64,000 nucleotides of DNA, taken from assembly GCA_020543525.1 (NCBI GenBank), contig JAHYIO010000036.1, forward strand, positions 930,001 to 994,000, given 5' to 3'. Source of the stretch: Coriolopsis trogii. Taxonomy: Eukaryota > Basidiomycota > Agaricomycetes > Polyporales > Polyporaceae. Positions 12,040 to 22,553 of the stretch are shown here, piece after piece (within the stretch, counting starts at the first letter, position 1; the number at the start of each line of letters is the position of its first letter). Both the position numbers and the translations under genes were made by a program. The notes beneath the pieces were generated by a model. The model had not been told where the DNA came from, made no database searches, and worked only from the letters and a program-made list of their open reading frames with translations.

Positions 12040-12065
12040 GTGGGCATTATTTTTGACTACCACTG
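12040..12065 (-). repeat. right TIR of Tc1 element
   Basis: Reverse complement begins CAGTGGTAGTCAAAAATAAT; followed by TA. Confidence 0.93.
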
Positions 12066-12201
12066 TAACATGTTGACAAAGTGGTGGTAATGCTCAGAAT
12101 GTTTGGTATACTGCTAGACAAGATTTATATGTCCATTTTTGGCAACAGGAGGTCAAGGATTTAGATATTATATAGTAAGAACAGTATAGATTGTCACACA
12201 G

Positions 12202-12416
12202 TGTAATAAGTCTTGAAGGTAGCCTGGTTCATGCACGCCCAGTATAGGCTGCACCAGTCTCTATATTGAGAAGTGCAGTATACGATGGACATGAAAGGCT
12301 GAGTACCATCACCATGTTGACATGCATCAAATAGATGTGTGCTCCATCATACCCGATATGGTAGGATACATATGTATTTTCTCTAATCTCATCCTGATAT
12401 ATCCATATGCCTTACA
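12202..12416 (-). repeat. 3' LTR of gypsy-2
   Basis: 215-bp LTR, TGTAATAAG...CCTTACA on the plus strand. Direct repeat of 22554-23291 but without the 520-bp insertion, so it preserves the pre-insertion site of the hAT-like MITE (GATATGGTAGGATACAT, about 12352-12370). Confidence 0.93.
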
Positions 12417-12427
12417 TCCCCTCCTTC
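12417..12427 (-). other. polypurine tract of gypsy-2
   Basis: On the minus strand GAAGGAGGGGA abuts the 3' LTR, the expected plus-strand primer position for reverse transcription. Confidence 0.8.
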
Positions 12428-12453
12428 AGAACCCACTTAGGGTTCTTGATAGT

Positions 12454-15354
12454 CTAAGAACATAGAGTAGATATTATGAGATAAATAGAATATGGCGTGC
12501 TAGTAGTACATCCATGAAAAGTCTGAGAGCGTGACATATGAGATGCGTGAGTGATATGCGGAAGGATAACTATGGAACCTTGAGTGGGACAGCGACCATG
12601 GCAATGACCAAGATGATGACTGAGACGACCAAGGAAGACAGAGCAATGACGGGTGTACTTAGACAATGCACAGTGCTTGGGTAATGAGATGCATGTCATC
12701 CGTGGCAGGCTCATGCAGAAGGAGAACTCTGTGTGGTACCTGAGGCTTCACCAGTGGTGTTTAGTCCTCTGGTGGCCTGGGGGTCAGTATCCGTGGTCGC
12801 AGGACCTAGTGGGTCTGGCTCTGTCTCCTTGTTGATGACCAGCAGGTTAACCTGGTCATTGGTCATCTGGACATCCTGCGCTGCGAGTTCCAGCACTGTA
12901 AGCCTCATGCCTTCTTCACTAGAGATGTTCTGTGGAACGTCCTGGAGGGAGACAGGGAGCTCTGGCCATGCCTCGAAGGTGTGAGGGTCACACCCATACC
13001 CTTGATTGCGGTACATGCACACAACAGCCTCCATCAATGAGATGGTCTGTGCAGTGATGCCGCAATGCACAATCCACTACACGATACTGGCCTCAGTCGC
13101 ATTGGTGGGGCTAGCTGGATACAGTTGGATGTTTTTGTAAGCCCTGTTCGATCAGCACGCTGTAGTAGCTATGGACCAAGAACATCCTCACACTGCAGTT
13201 GAGGAGAGTTGCGTGGTGATGTGTGGACTCGTCCATGTGCTATGGTGGCAGCAGCATCTTGAGGGCCAGATTCCCCTCTATTTCGAGGAGGTCCGGCGCT
13301 GCTCCACTAGAGCATTGCAGAGGCTGCGGAATCGAGGCTAGGTGTCATGTAGTACTGCAACCAAGTCATGGGTGGGTCACTATGCGTCAGCTGCTTCAGC
13401 CCCAGACGTGTGTTGAGTGTCATGGTGACACCCTCTTATTATGCCCTCCTCGCTTTCTTCTCCGACCTTGACGTTCAGTCACAAGCGCCACTCCACCCGT
13501 CCTTGAGGGTTTTCATGCCCAGCACTATCCATAGCATAGGGTTGGTATTGTACTGCCAGATCAGGTCTTGTATGCAATATAGTGCACCTCCTTGTTGGTT
13601 GCGGGCGTGCTTCATGAACAAACGGGCCTGTGCCTCAGTTAGAGGCAGGTAGTTGAAGAATTCATTGGCCAACCCAACCTCGGTATGCATCAGCAAGGTT
13701 GCCTCCACTGGCCATTTAGCTGACCACACTCCCAGCAGTACTCCTGCAGGAAGGTTGGCGGTACCGCGAGGGGGCTGCAGTTCTGATCCCATCGTCCCAC
13801 GAGCTACCTCTGTATGAGATACTCAGAGGACGGGGGCACCGCACTCTCGGCTTTTGTCTCATGCCTCCGTCTATTCCTGTTTTCTCTGCTTGAACTCCAT
13901 ATGAGCCTTGGCTCACTTGGCCTCAGCGACTCGCTTGTTGTGGGTCTTGGTGATGGTGTTGTTGTCCTCATCCTCCTATTTCGAGAGATCCATGTCCTCA
14001 GTGGGTATTGCACTGGACCTTGCTGTTGACAGTGCTGCGGTGGATGGTCCTGCCACCGATGATGAAGGCGCTGCTGGCAAGGAGGTGGTGTGGGACGGCC
14101 CAACTGAGATGGTAGTTCAGGATAAACTACCTGTTGGCTGGTCCGACCGTGCACCGCCTTGCATCTGTGAGGGTCTGGGTTGGCTCAGAGGAGAGCAACC
14201 TCGTCGACATGATGGACCTGGCGTGTCATTGTATAGAAGTGTGGTTGGGTGAGACGAGGTCAAGAACCATGTCCACGGTCTCTGATGACATGATATCGTT
14301 GAGCTCCACCCCATGTATCCCAATGGTGGTAGCATGGAAGTGGGGAGAGGGATCCTCTGGGGGTACCGCTCAGAGTCCAAGTGCAGCAGGTCGTTACAAA
14401 GGGAAGAAGGGTTATGATGAGGGGTTCCTTGTGCAGTGTTGTGCTCTATGTGAGCACGATGTGGTGAGTGAGACTGTTCTTGGTGTGCGTGGTTGCTCAA
14501 CTCCTTGAGCCAGTAGTACTTACTCTTGTAGTCCTTTGCCCACTCCTTCTGTGCATTGTATGTGTCCCATGCCTCCTGTAATTGGTGGTAGAGGTCCCCA
14601 ACCTCTCTTCCAGTCATCATTTTTCTTCTCGCAGGCAACTAACTAGTCGTTGTGCTACTCCCCTCCCCCCTCCCCTCCTGCCAGCGTTGGAAGTGCTGAT
14701 AGTATGCAACCTGCTGGTCCGTGTGCGCTGTCTTGTGGGCTTGGCAGTATTGAGGGTCGGCATTGGCGGCCTGGACATGCTGCCAGTATGCTGTGGAGAC
14801 CATGCACTGTGGGTCACGATGGACCATGCACATCACCTCACGGTCCACACACAACCACTCAAGTGTGGTCGACAGCAGCATGAGGGGTGGCATGTTGGGG
14901 TGGGCAGCAGGGGCAGGAGGGAAAGCAGGGTTAGCTTGGGCAGGAAAGGTTGTGGGGTAGAGATGGGTGGGGAACGTTTGGGTAGGGTACCCATACCCTA
15001 TGCCAAATGCGCCAGGGTATGCGACCACAGGTACAACATTGTACCTAGGGTCGGGTGCTGCCTGTTGCAAGAATGGCTGCTGGGAGGGGCCAGAGTATGC
15101 CGGTTGCAGCTAGTATGCTGGCTGTGACTAGTAAGCCACGGGGCCTCCTTGGCCACCCATGGGAGGTGGGTATTGTGGGGCAGTGGGGGCAGGCATGCCT
15201 GTCTGAATCGATGGGACTCCTGGCCCTATCAGCTGTTGTTGCTATTGTTGCTATTGTTGTTGTTGCTGTTGCTGCTGGCCATCTGAATTGACGGCCATGG
15301 TGTTTAAGAGGTTGGCTCGATGTCTGTTGAAATCCTCTAAGTCCATCCAGCAAT
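12454..15354 (-). pseudogene. extra 3' ORF region of gypsy-2, not recognised
   Basis: About 2.9 kb of decayed coding sequence between the integrase stop (15378) and the polypurine tract. From the N-terminal side: a Gln-run starting MAVNSDGQQQQ at about 15297 with in-frame TAG codons among CAG/CAA codons; a Pro/Tyr/Ala-rich stretch (QQAAPDPRYNVVPVVAYPG, about 15070); a helical Tyr/Lys-rich stretch (LYHQLQEAWDTYNAQKEW, about 14600); a Ser/Thr/Pro-rich middle; and a compact segment (EFFNYLPLTEAQARLFMKH ... GGALYCIQDLIWQYN, about 13660-13540) that looks like a folded domain. A further stretch at 13070-12711 is acidic. No transmembrane segments, protease or polymerase motif was seen. I do not recognise the family. 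Whether it was one ORF of about 900 codons or two cannot be decided because of the stops. Confidence 0.6.
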
Positions 15355-15377
15355 TGCTGTTGCTTGGACTGACCAAT

Positions 15378-16872
15378 TGTCAGGGTCCTATATAATCACG
15401 TGGTGATATGTGATTGTGTTGCATTGCATCCTCTAATTGCCTAAGGCTCCGCGGCCTCCCATGGCTTTCTAGCATCTTTGGTTCATGCCTCCGCAACACG
15501 TCTATATGAAATGTTGGATGGATATGCCTCTCCTTGAGGACCTTCGACAAGTCCAGTGTATAGCTGGACGTCTCCGGATGGGCCTCAAGGATTGCATATA
15601 GTCCTATGTACTTAGGTACCAGTTTCCTCGCGCATCCCTTTGGTATCGCCAAATTCTTCATGGACAGGTATACTAAGTCACCAACAGCAAAGTCTGGTTC
15701 CTTCTCCTGGGTTTGGTTCACGTAGTGAGCTTGCGATATGCACGACTCAATCAGCACGTCGTATGCCATCTGGAGGTTCTCTCTCGCTCGCTCTGCAGAT
15801 TCCTGTACCCCGGCGAAGTTGGAATCTGTACTGATTCCAGCTATTGTCCGAGGCATGTATCCATAGTTGAGTTCAAACGGTGCAAAGCCCGTTGACACAC
15901 TAGTCAATGAGTTTATCGCAAACTTGACAAGTGGTAGTTTTTCTACCCAATTGAGCTAGTCTGGATTGACTATCATTCGAGGGATTTGTGTGATTGATCA
16001 AATGTTGCACTCCGAAATTCCGTCCATTTGTGGGTGGAAAGATGTCGATATTAATAGCTTAGATCCCATGAGTCGATGAAGTTCCCTCCAGAACTTCGAA
16101 GTAAACTTTGAGTCTCTATTTGAGACTATCAATTCTGGTAGTCCGTGGAGCCGTATGACCTTGCGCATATATATCACAGTGAGGTCCACAGCAGTGTCGG
16201 TCATCTTGACTAGAATGAGGTGCACCATGGACATGAGGTGGCAGACGACTAGCCCTTGGGAATGGACCAACAAAGTCCATTCCAATGGATATCCACGGTA
16301 GCACCAGAATTGGTAACAAGTGGAAAAGGCCAGCCTTCAGCTTGTTCCAAGGCTTTGCGGATTGGCATTTCACTCATGAAATGCAAAATTGCTCAACCTC
16401 AATACCCAGCTTTGGCCATCAAAACCACTGTCGGATGTATTCCAAAGTGCTGGGACCCGTAGTGTCCAATAGACTCGTGGCTCTGATCTATTATGATCTG
16501 AGTTGTGGTCTGTTTATTTAACTTGGCTCGAGGTACACATAGTACCTCCTCGCCCCTATGGTTGACAGTATATATGTACCCGTCCCAAACATAGAACATC
16601 TTGTGCTGCTCAGAGGCCTTCAGTATCTTGCTGAAGGTTGGGTCTTTGTCGTAGTTCTTCCAAATGAAGCTCATGAACCCGTTGGTTCCCTTGACAAATT
16701 GTTGAAGGCATGGGCCACTGGTCAAAGCATCCCATACCATAGGCATTGGTTCATTCGCCTCCTCAGGAACGTTCCATTCTTGATTTTGAGGGATGGTACG
16801 GGCAGTCAATTTCTCGACTGCCTCTGCCATGGCCTTTGCCTCTGCTGTACACTCCTCGACCTTCATGTACAA
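15378..16872 (-). pseudogene. gypsy-2 integrase
   Basis: Integrase of gypsy-2 in three broken pieces. The HHCC region (16872-16399) begins in an LTARTIPQNQEWNVPEE spacer and contains DQSHESIGHYG; its Cys pair is degraded. The core (16373-15998) has ISIGMDFVGPFP (first Asp), ELIVSNRDSKFTSKFW (the usual SDRD is SNRD, so the second catalytic Asp is Asn) and QMDGISE (Glu). The C-terminal part (15907-15380) has STGFAPFELNYG, FAVGDLVYLS, RKLVPKYIGLYAI and HPTFHIDVLRRH, ending RDYIGP-stop at 15378. Its end marks the normal end of pol; the extra ORF follows. Confidence 0.88.
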
Positions 16873-17140
16873 CTCTCATTGCGCATCTCACTCTTTGGGA
16901 TCGAGACCTTCAGGATTGAGGCGTGTTATGTGTCCGGCATGCAGCTTAAGGATGCGGTTTGTTTGGAAGGTCATCTCACTCAGGATCAAGCTGTACATCT
17001 ACATTGACGTATTCTGTATTGGATGAAACTCGTTGGTGTTGTTATTCTCATAGTAGCGAGACAAACAGTCCACTACTTTGTTGTCCTTACCCAGTACATG
17101 CTGTACCATGTAAATTGAATTGCACCATGTATTTAAGTTA

Positions 17141-18506
17141 TCAAATCTGCCAATTGTTCAGACTGGTTACTCCCTTGAAGAACTCCAAGGCCTTATGATT
17201 TGTTACTATGGTGAACACAAGTCTGAGGAGCTTGTCCTCCCTCTTCTTGAGGCCTTTAAGTATTGTGAGTGCCTCTTGCTTGTACGTATGGTACGAGTGT
17301 TGCGCACTTATGAACTTCTTAGATAGAAAGCCCATGGGTTAACAAGTCTTCCACTCAGGGCCCTGATCATACAGGGCTCCTACACCATAGACGGATGCAT
17401 CACAAATCAGCCAGATGGGTTCCTTTTTTTGAGGATCAATTGGCTTCAGGATAGGGGCCTTGCATCCCAGAGCTTTGATCATTTCAAAGCACTTTTGATG
17501 CAATGGACGCCAGATGAATGGTCTGTTATTATGGTCCATGTCCAAGAGTGGGGTGGTAGTGTATGTGGTAACATTTGGCATGAACGGTGCGAGGTAATTC
17601 ACCAGCTCAAGGAACCGTTGAATTTTGCCACTCACAAATCCTGGTCATCTTGTCTGCATCAGCGTGGAGACCGGTGTCATCCATGATATGCCCTAGGCTA
17701 TCCATTCTTTTCGAATACAGGTCGTACTTAGCCTTGCTCAAATAGAGCTTGGCCTCCCGAAGCTTGTCAAATATAAGCTTCAGGTGCTTCTCATGATCCT
17801 GTATTGTGTCTGAGTACACAAAAATGTCATTCAGGTAGACATGGACAAATCATCCAATGAAATTCCAAAAGATTGTGGTCATCAGCTGCTGAAAGGTGGC
17901 TGGAGCATTACAATCTCCTTGTTGCATGACAAGGCTAACATACGTCCCAAAATGTGAAGGCAGTCTTCCAGATGGCAGTCTTCTAGATGTTCTCAAGCTT
18001 GATGCATACTTGTTTGTATGCATCTGACAAATCTATTTTGGATCTATACTTTGCCCGAGCCACATCCATCCGGATTTGGTCCTGGTCTGGCAGTGGGGTA
18101 ACGTCTTCGATGGTGTTGTCATTCCACTGCCTGGCATCAACTACTATTTGTAGTTTGCCATTCTTCTTCGCTACGCATAGTAGCAGAGCAGCCTGTGCTG
18201 CGCTTTGTGCTTTCCACCACATCATGTTGGTGTACTTCTTGATCTTCTCAAGTAGTTTGGTTTTGACTGCCGAGGGAGTCTATACTAATACTGTTGGTTC
18301 TCGTCGCTGAGGGGAATCTTGTGATTCACCTCTCGCCATGGCAGTAGTACCCGTGGTGGGGGATGAAGCATGTTGTTGTACTCCGTGAACCACTTGTCCC
18401 TCAGCTTCTGAAGGTTTTCTTCATTACTTCTGGGCTCAGGTGGCTCTCTGTGAGTCTTCTGAATCTGCTTGTTGTCAAGGTAATCTTGAATGATGCCTAT
18501 GAACAT
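17141..18506 (-). pseudogene. gypsy-2 reverse transcriptase and RNase H
   Basis: RT followed by RNase H, minus strand, several frames. RT: PWREVNHKIPLSDENQQ (about 18340), KKNGKLQIVVDARQWND (about 18165), DLSDAYKQV (about 18020), LVMQQGDCNAPATFQQLM (about 17925) and HVYLNDIFVYSD. The YxDD box reads Y-L-N-D (17837-17826), so one metal-binding Asp is Asn. The thumb follows (HLKLIFDKLREAKLYLSKAK). The RNase H/connection region runs 17635-17141 with FIWRPLHQKCFEMIK, DASVYGVGALYDQ and FISAQHSYHTYKQEALTI. An in-frame TGA precedes the YLND box. Non-functional. Confidence 0.88.
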
Positions 18507-18861
18507 CTAGTGTAGTCCCATAGGATCAGGTAGACTTGACAGTACCCTTCAAAGAATGAAGGGTCGGCAATGATTTTTCAGAAATGTTTGGCACACTGAC
18601 ATTCACAGTGCGCCCCTGGTGTCTAAGGGGTCGAGTATTCGGCTTGGCAGTTAATATAGACCTCCAATTGTCTGCACTACTAAATGAAATGGCATGTGCA
18701 CCATTCCCCTCCCCTCCTGAAGACACTAAGACTTCACATAGCAGGAGTGGGGAGGCTTCGCAACGAGACTTCCTGCCATGGTCCCCTATGCGCTTGGAGC
18801 AGGTCTCTTGCCTTTGCAACAAATTTGTCATGACAGCGCACCCTTGTACTGTTCCAGTCAA

Positions 18862-19604
18862 CTATGTTCCATTTTGGCTTCGTCGACCTTTGTGTACACA
18901 GGGATGTTGTGCTTCCCTGCAACCAATATCCAATTGTTGGCCATGTCTAGTAATATCTTGTTCACAATAATAAATGGTGAGCCCAGTACTATGTCGAAGT
19001 AGTGGTGGGTCTTGATGGGGTAGGTTATCAGTAGCCCGGATACATCCTCTAGGTTGACCCAACCTAGAGCGGATGTATCCCATGTAAACGAGTAACTTTA
19101 GGCGTGGAAAACCTGGATTTAGGCCTGTGTGGCACTGCCGCCAGGTTAGGGTTAGGTGCCCGAGGCCTTCCCTGTCCCCCAAAGGCGAGCCGGTCTGGAA
19201 TATCGTGCGAACGAGGCTTTAGCGTGCCCGCCTGAGCGCGACCAGCTTGGGGGACCCCCCGAGCGCAGTGAGGGAGGGGAGGGAGTGTGAATGGTGGGCC
19301 CTCTTTGCGCAAAGGGGGGAGGATACATCCGGGATACATCCGCTAGGTTGGGTCAACCTAGTGGATGGATCCGGGCTACTGACACTGCTCTGATGGGTCT
19401 GACTTCAACTTGCACTTTTGTGCTGTCGTTGATGTTTGTACGACTTCCCTTTGCACCAAGCTGTAGCCCAATACAGTGTGCCAGATCTACTCGATCCGCT
19501 GCTATAATGTATGCTACCACTGGGGAGATGGCATCCATTGTATATCCCGAGTCAAAGAGGGCCCAAACCAGAACATTGTTAATCAGAACCTCTGCTGATA
19601 GCAT
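18862..19604 (-). pseudogene. gypsy-2 aspartic protease, split by a MITE
   Basis: Retroviral-type protease. The N-terminal half (19604-19382) contains the D-S-G catalytic triad in ALFDSG at about 19553 and TKVQVEVRPIRA. The C-terminal half (19028-18898) contains THHYFDIVLGSPFII, the hydrophobic-hydrophobic-G motif of the family. Between them sits the 353-bp MITE at 19029-19381; removing it rejoins the two halves in the expected order. The MITE alone would inactivate the protease, but other lesions exist, so it need not be the first. Confidence 0.85.
19029..19381. mobile_element. GC-rich MITE with about 50-bp TIRs
   Basis: 353-bp insertion in the protease of gypsy-2. The left TIR (19029-19080) starts CAGTAGCCCGGATACATCC; the right end read in reverse starts CAGTAGCCCGGATCCATCC, with similarity over about 50 bp. 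Each TIR contains its own palindrome (CTAGGTTGACCCAACCTAG). The interior is much more GC-rich than the surrounding retrotransposon and non-coding. No clean target duplication is seen next to the CAG termini, so the superfamily is left open. Confidence 0.8.
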
Positions 19605-19655
19605 TTGCTGAAGGTTCGGGTCCCAATGAGGCTAGTCCTTAGAGTCGACTAATTG

Positions 19656-22536
19656 TCACACCTGAGAGTTGTACAGCCATGCATTCTTCATTGAATGCAT
19701 CGGTGTCTCCATCGACATCATGAATGAATGCAACATCTTCTCGTGAGTCTCCACATGCGCATTGACCTCGAGCCTCTGGCTGGAGAGCTCGGCCTTCTCG
19801 TTGACGCACACATGCATAGCTTCTAAGTACAATTCGTACTCGTTGTTGCCCTGGTCAGCACCTTGTTCAACATCCTCTGCAGACTCGGCATAGAGTCTGT
19901 TGTAGTCATCGAGGTCTGAATGTGGTTCCATCTCGTCTTGTACAGCTTTGTCTTCCGCGGAGGTCATCTCACCTCCTCCTTCGTTGTCTGCCTTCTCGCC
20001 TTCGACACCATCATTCCCCAACAACTCATTGGGCATGGAAGCGGGGCTTGAAGGGCTTTGGCTTCCTATACATGGGGCACTTTGGATCGCTCGCAAAGTG
20101 GCCCAATTCGTGACACGCGAAGCATCGGGATTGACTTGTGCTGGTGCTTGGACCAGCATTAGCTGGTCGCTGTGCCAATGTGGACAAGGGTTCGGTTTTA
20201 ACTCCTGTTTCTGTCCCTCAGGTCTCTTGATGAACACCATCTTGGTCAGTGCGCCTTGGAATCGACATGGAGGTGGACGGCTAGTGTGACTAGCTTGGCC
20301 AATGGGTCGATGCGCCATGGGTCCTTGACTGTTGAAACCCTGCTGGCCCAACGGACCGTCTATATGCGACAACGCGCTCATTGTCGGTCAAGAACTGACT
20401 TCTGCCATTTCCCATCGGTACTCCATGGCCAATAGAGTCCCCTTTAAATGAAGGGCCTCCAGATCTCTTCCAAGGTCACCATGTAGGGGTCGATGCCCTT
20501 GTTGATCACGAGCGTCCTCTTGAAGTCCTTGGGCAAACACGCGAGGAAGTGGTCTCAAATGACTGCTGGCATTGGAGGCTCCAACATGCATGCATGACGA
20601 TTGAGTTCCTGGTACAATCCAGCGACACCCATCTGAATGTCGAACTTGACGTTCTGGAACTGGAATGCTGCTTGTTGGAAGGTGTTGGTGATAACAAAGC
20701 GTTGGTACAGCTTCACGACTGCCTTCTCGAAGCCCCAGTATTTTTGGGGCCTGTATGGGGATGTGACATTGTCATAGTACCACTTGCTAGCCTTGCTGTC
20801 CAATGCCATTCCCAATAGATCCAGCCGGTCGGGATCCAGGTCAGGACCAACTACGCATAACCTACGAAAGTAGGTTAACAGTTGGCTCAACCAAACGTTG
20901 AACGCCATGTCATCGTCCTTCCTGGGGCTCCTTGACCAGTTGCAGTCAATATAGACTGCACCTGTTAGTTCAACCTTGCAGCTGTGGTGGCCACGTAGAA
21001 TCCTGCGGTCGTCACCCGCAAGTGCATCGGCAGTATATATGGCTGCAACACGTACATAGTCGGCAGGGGTGACAGCAGATAGTATGCTTGAGCTGCCAAC
21101 GCCAATGTCAGCAACAGCGGACGTGCAGTGTTTTTGCGTGTGCCGGTGGCCCTTGACTTGGTGCAGTTCTTGTGAGCGGATGCAAGTGGAGCAAAGCTCA
21201 CCCATAGTTGAGCCACTCCCTGCGGTCTCGGACTGTTCGTACCAACTCCCATTGGTCCAGCAGCCGTTGACTGTCTTGCAACAGGATTGGAGACTCCTTG
21301 TTCTCCACTGCCCTGGTGATCAGGCCTTGTGGGTGTTGGTATCATGGAGCCCACACTATGCAGAAGAGGCACTAGGTGAGGGGGTGTGGGCCTCTGATTG
21401 AGGATACCTGGGGCCCTCTGAGCATGTCGAGGAATGGGCTGTCGGGGGGATATGCGCTGCTGGACCATGCTGGCCGCAGGCTCCTTAGTGTGCCTCTGGT
21501 TATGTGAACCTTGAGGTTGTGGGGGAACCTGAGGTCAAGGCCATGATGCCTCAGCCCCATGAGATGGGTGGCTCATCTTTTGACAAGCAGGTGCACTCGT
21601 TGTTGGCCTGAGATGATCTTGTTAAGGGGCCACCAGTGGTGGCTCCCATCCCGGATGCACTAGTCCACCTCTCGTTGGAGTCACAGGTGTGCTGTGCTCT
21701 GGTCAGCCCATGCGATCCTGCGCATCTGTAAGGTATGAACATGGGTTAGTGTAATTGGGGTGAGAGGGAAGGAGTCCTCCACATGGTAGATGGTCTGTGT
21801 GTGTTGCTTCTGAAGTGCCATCCCAACCTATTCCTTGCTCGACTTTCACTTCATTGTCCGAGTCGTTGCCTTCAAATGGGACGGACTGCAACAGTTGAGA
21901 GTCCTCTATTTGAGGCGCACTGACCTTGTTGCATGGTGTGACCTCCACTTCCACTCCCTCATGGTCGGGGTACTTGCGTGTACTGACGTTGTAGCCGTAA
22001 TGTTCCACCAGCAACCTCAACAGCCCTTCGTAATACTCAGAGCCCACGTTATCTCTCTCGAGCATGCATTGTTAGGTCAACAAAATCTGGAGGAGTTCAT
22101 GCAGCTGTTCCTTAGGTATGGTAACAGTTCAGCTGTTAGCCGACTGGCGCTGTCTGCCACATCACTCAGTGATGAATAGTGCATTTGTGGGGCCCATGGG
22201 CCTGTCCTCTGTTCAAGGCATGGCCCTGGGAAACTTCCTATTGTCCTCAGATCATTCAGCAGAAGTATTGGGGAAACATTGAGTGTAGGGGGTCAACTGG
22301 GTAACAATGTTGAAAGTCACATTGCTTGCAGCGACCACTAATGATGGTCGCACAGGGGAATTAGTTCCAAACTGTAATGTTGGAAGCCTTGAGTCTTGTT
22401 CGTGCGATTGCAGACCGGGCGAGTGTGACATGGGGGCCGTCTGCTCAGTTTGAGCGGACACCAGTCGTGTTGCACTGCCTTGTTGGCTGGGTGGTCTTGA
22501 CTTTGCGCTCCTCTGGTATAGAAGTCTACTAATCAT
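19656..22536 (-). pseudogene. gypsy-2 gag
   Basis: Gag polyprotein, minus strand, probably starting at the ATG at 22536 (MISRLLYQRSAKSRPP), 18 bp after the 5' LTR. A long Pro/Ser/Gln-rich N-terminal half contains LERDNVGSEYYEGLLRLLVEHYG (about 22065). The capsid-like domain (about 20910-20600) has AFNVWLSQLLTYFRR, DSKASKWYYDNV and TFQQAAFQFQNVKFD. A zinc knuckle CFACHELGHFASDPKC follows at about 20128-20080, spaced CX2CX4HX6C, then an acidic tail with a predicted coiled coil (about 19900-19660). Frame changes and stops occur throughout (for example near 22252, 21703, 20555). Confidence 0.8.
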
Positions 22537-22553
22537 GGAGGAGCGTAAAAAAG

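Larger units (their letters stand above)
10488..12065 (+). mobile_element. complete Tc1/mariner element (inactive)
   Basis: A 1578-bp element bounded by 26-bp terminal inverted repeats (10488-10513 and 12040-12065; 24 of 26 positions match) starting CAGT and ending ACTG. It is flanked on each side by the TA target dinucleotide (10486-10487 and 12066-12067), the hallmark of Tc1/mariner. It carries one transposase gene on the plus strand (10786-11799) broken by stops and frameshifts. The termini are better preserved than the gene, so it could in principle be mobilised by a transposase from elsewhere; that is inference. Confidence 0.93.

Noticed and set aside
12454..15354. Calling the gypsy-2 extra ORF an envelope gene
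   Set aside because: Right position, but no signal peptide, transmembrane segment or fusion motif is visible.
19135..19165. Telomere-like GGTTAGGGTTAGG
   Set aside because: Only two hexamers inside a MITE; too short to be an interstitial telomere.
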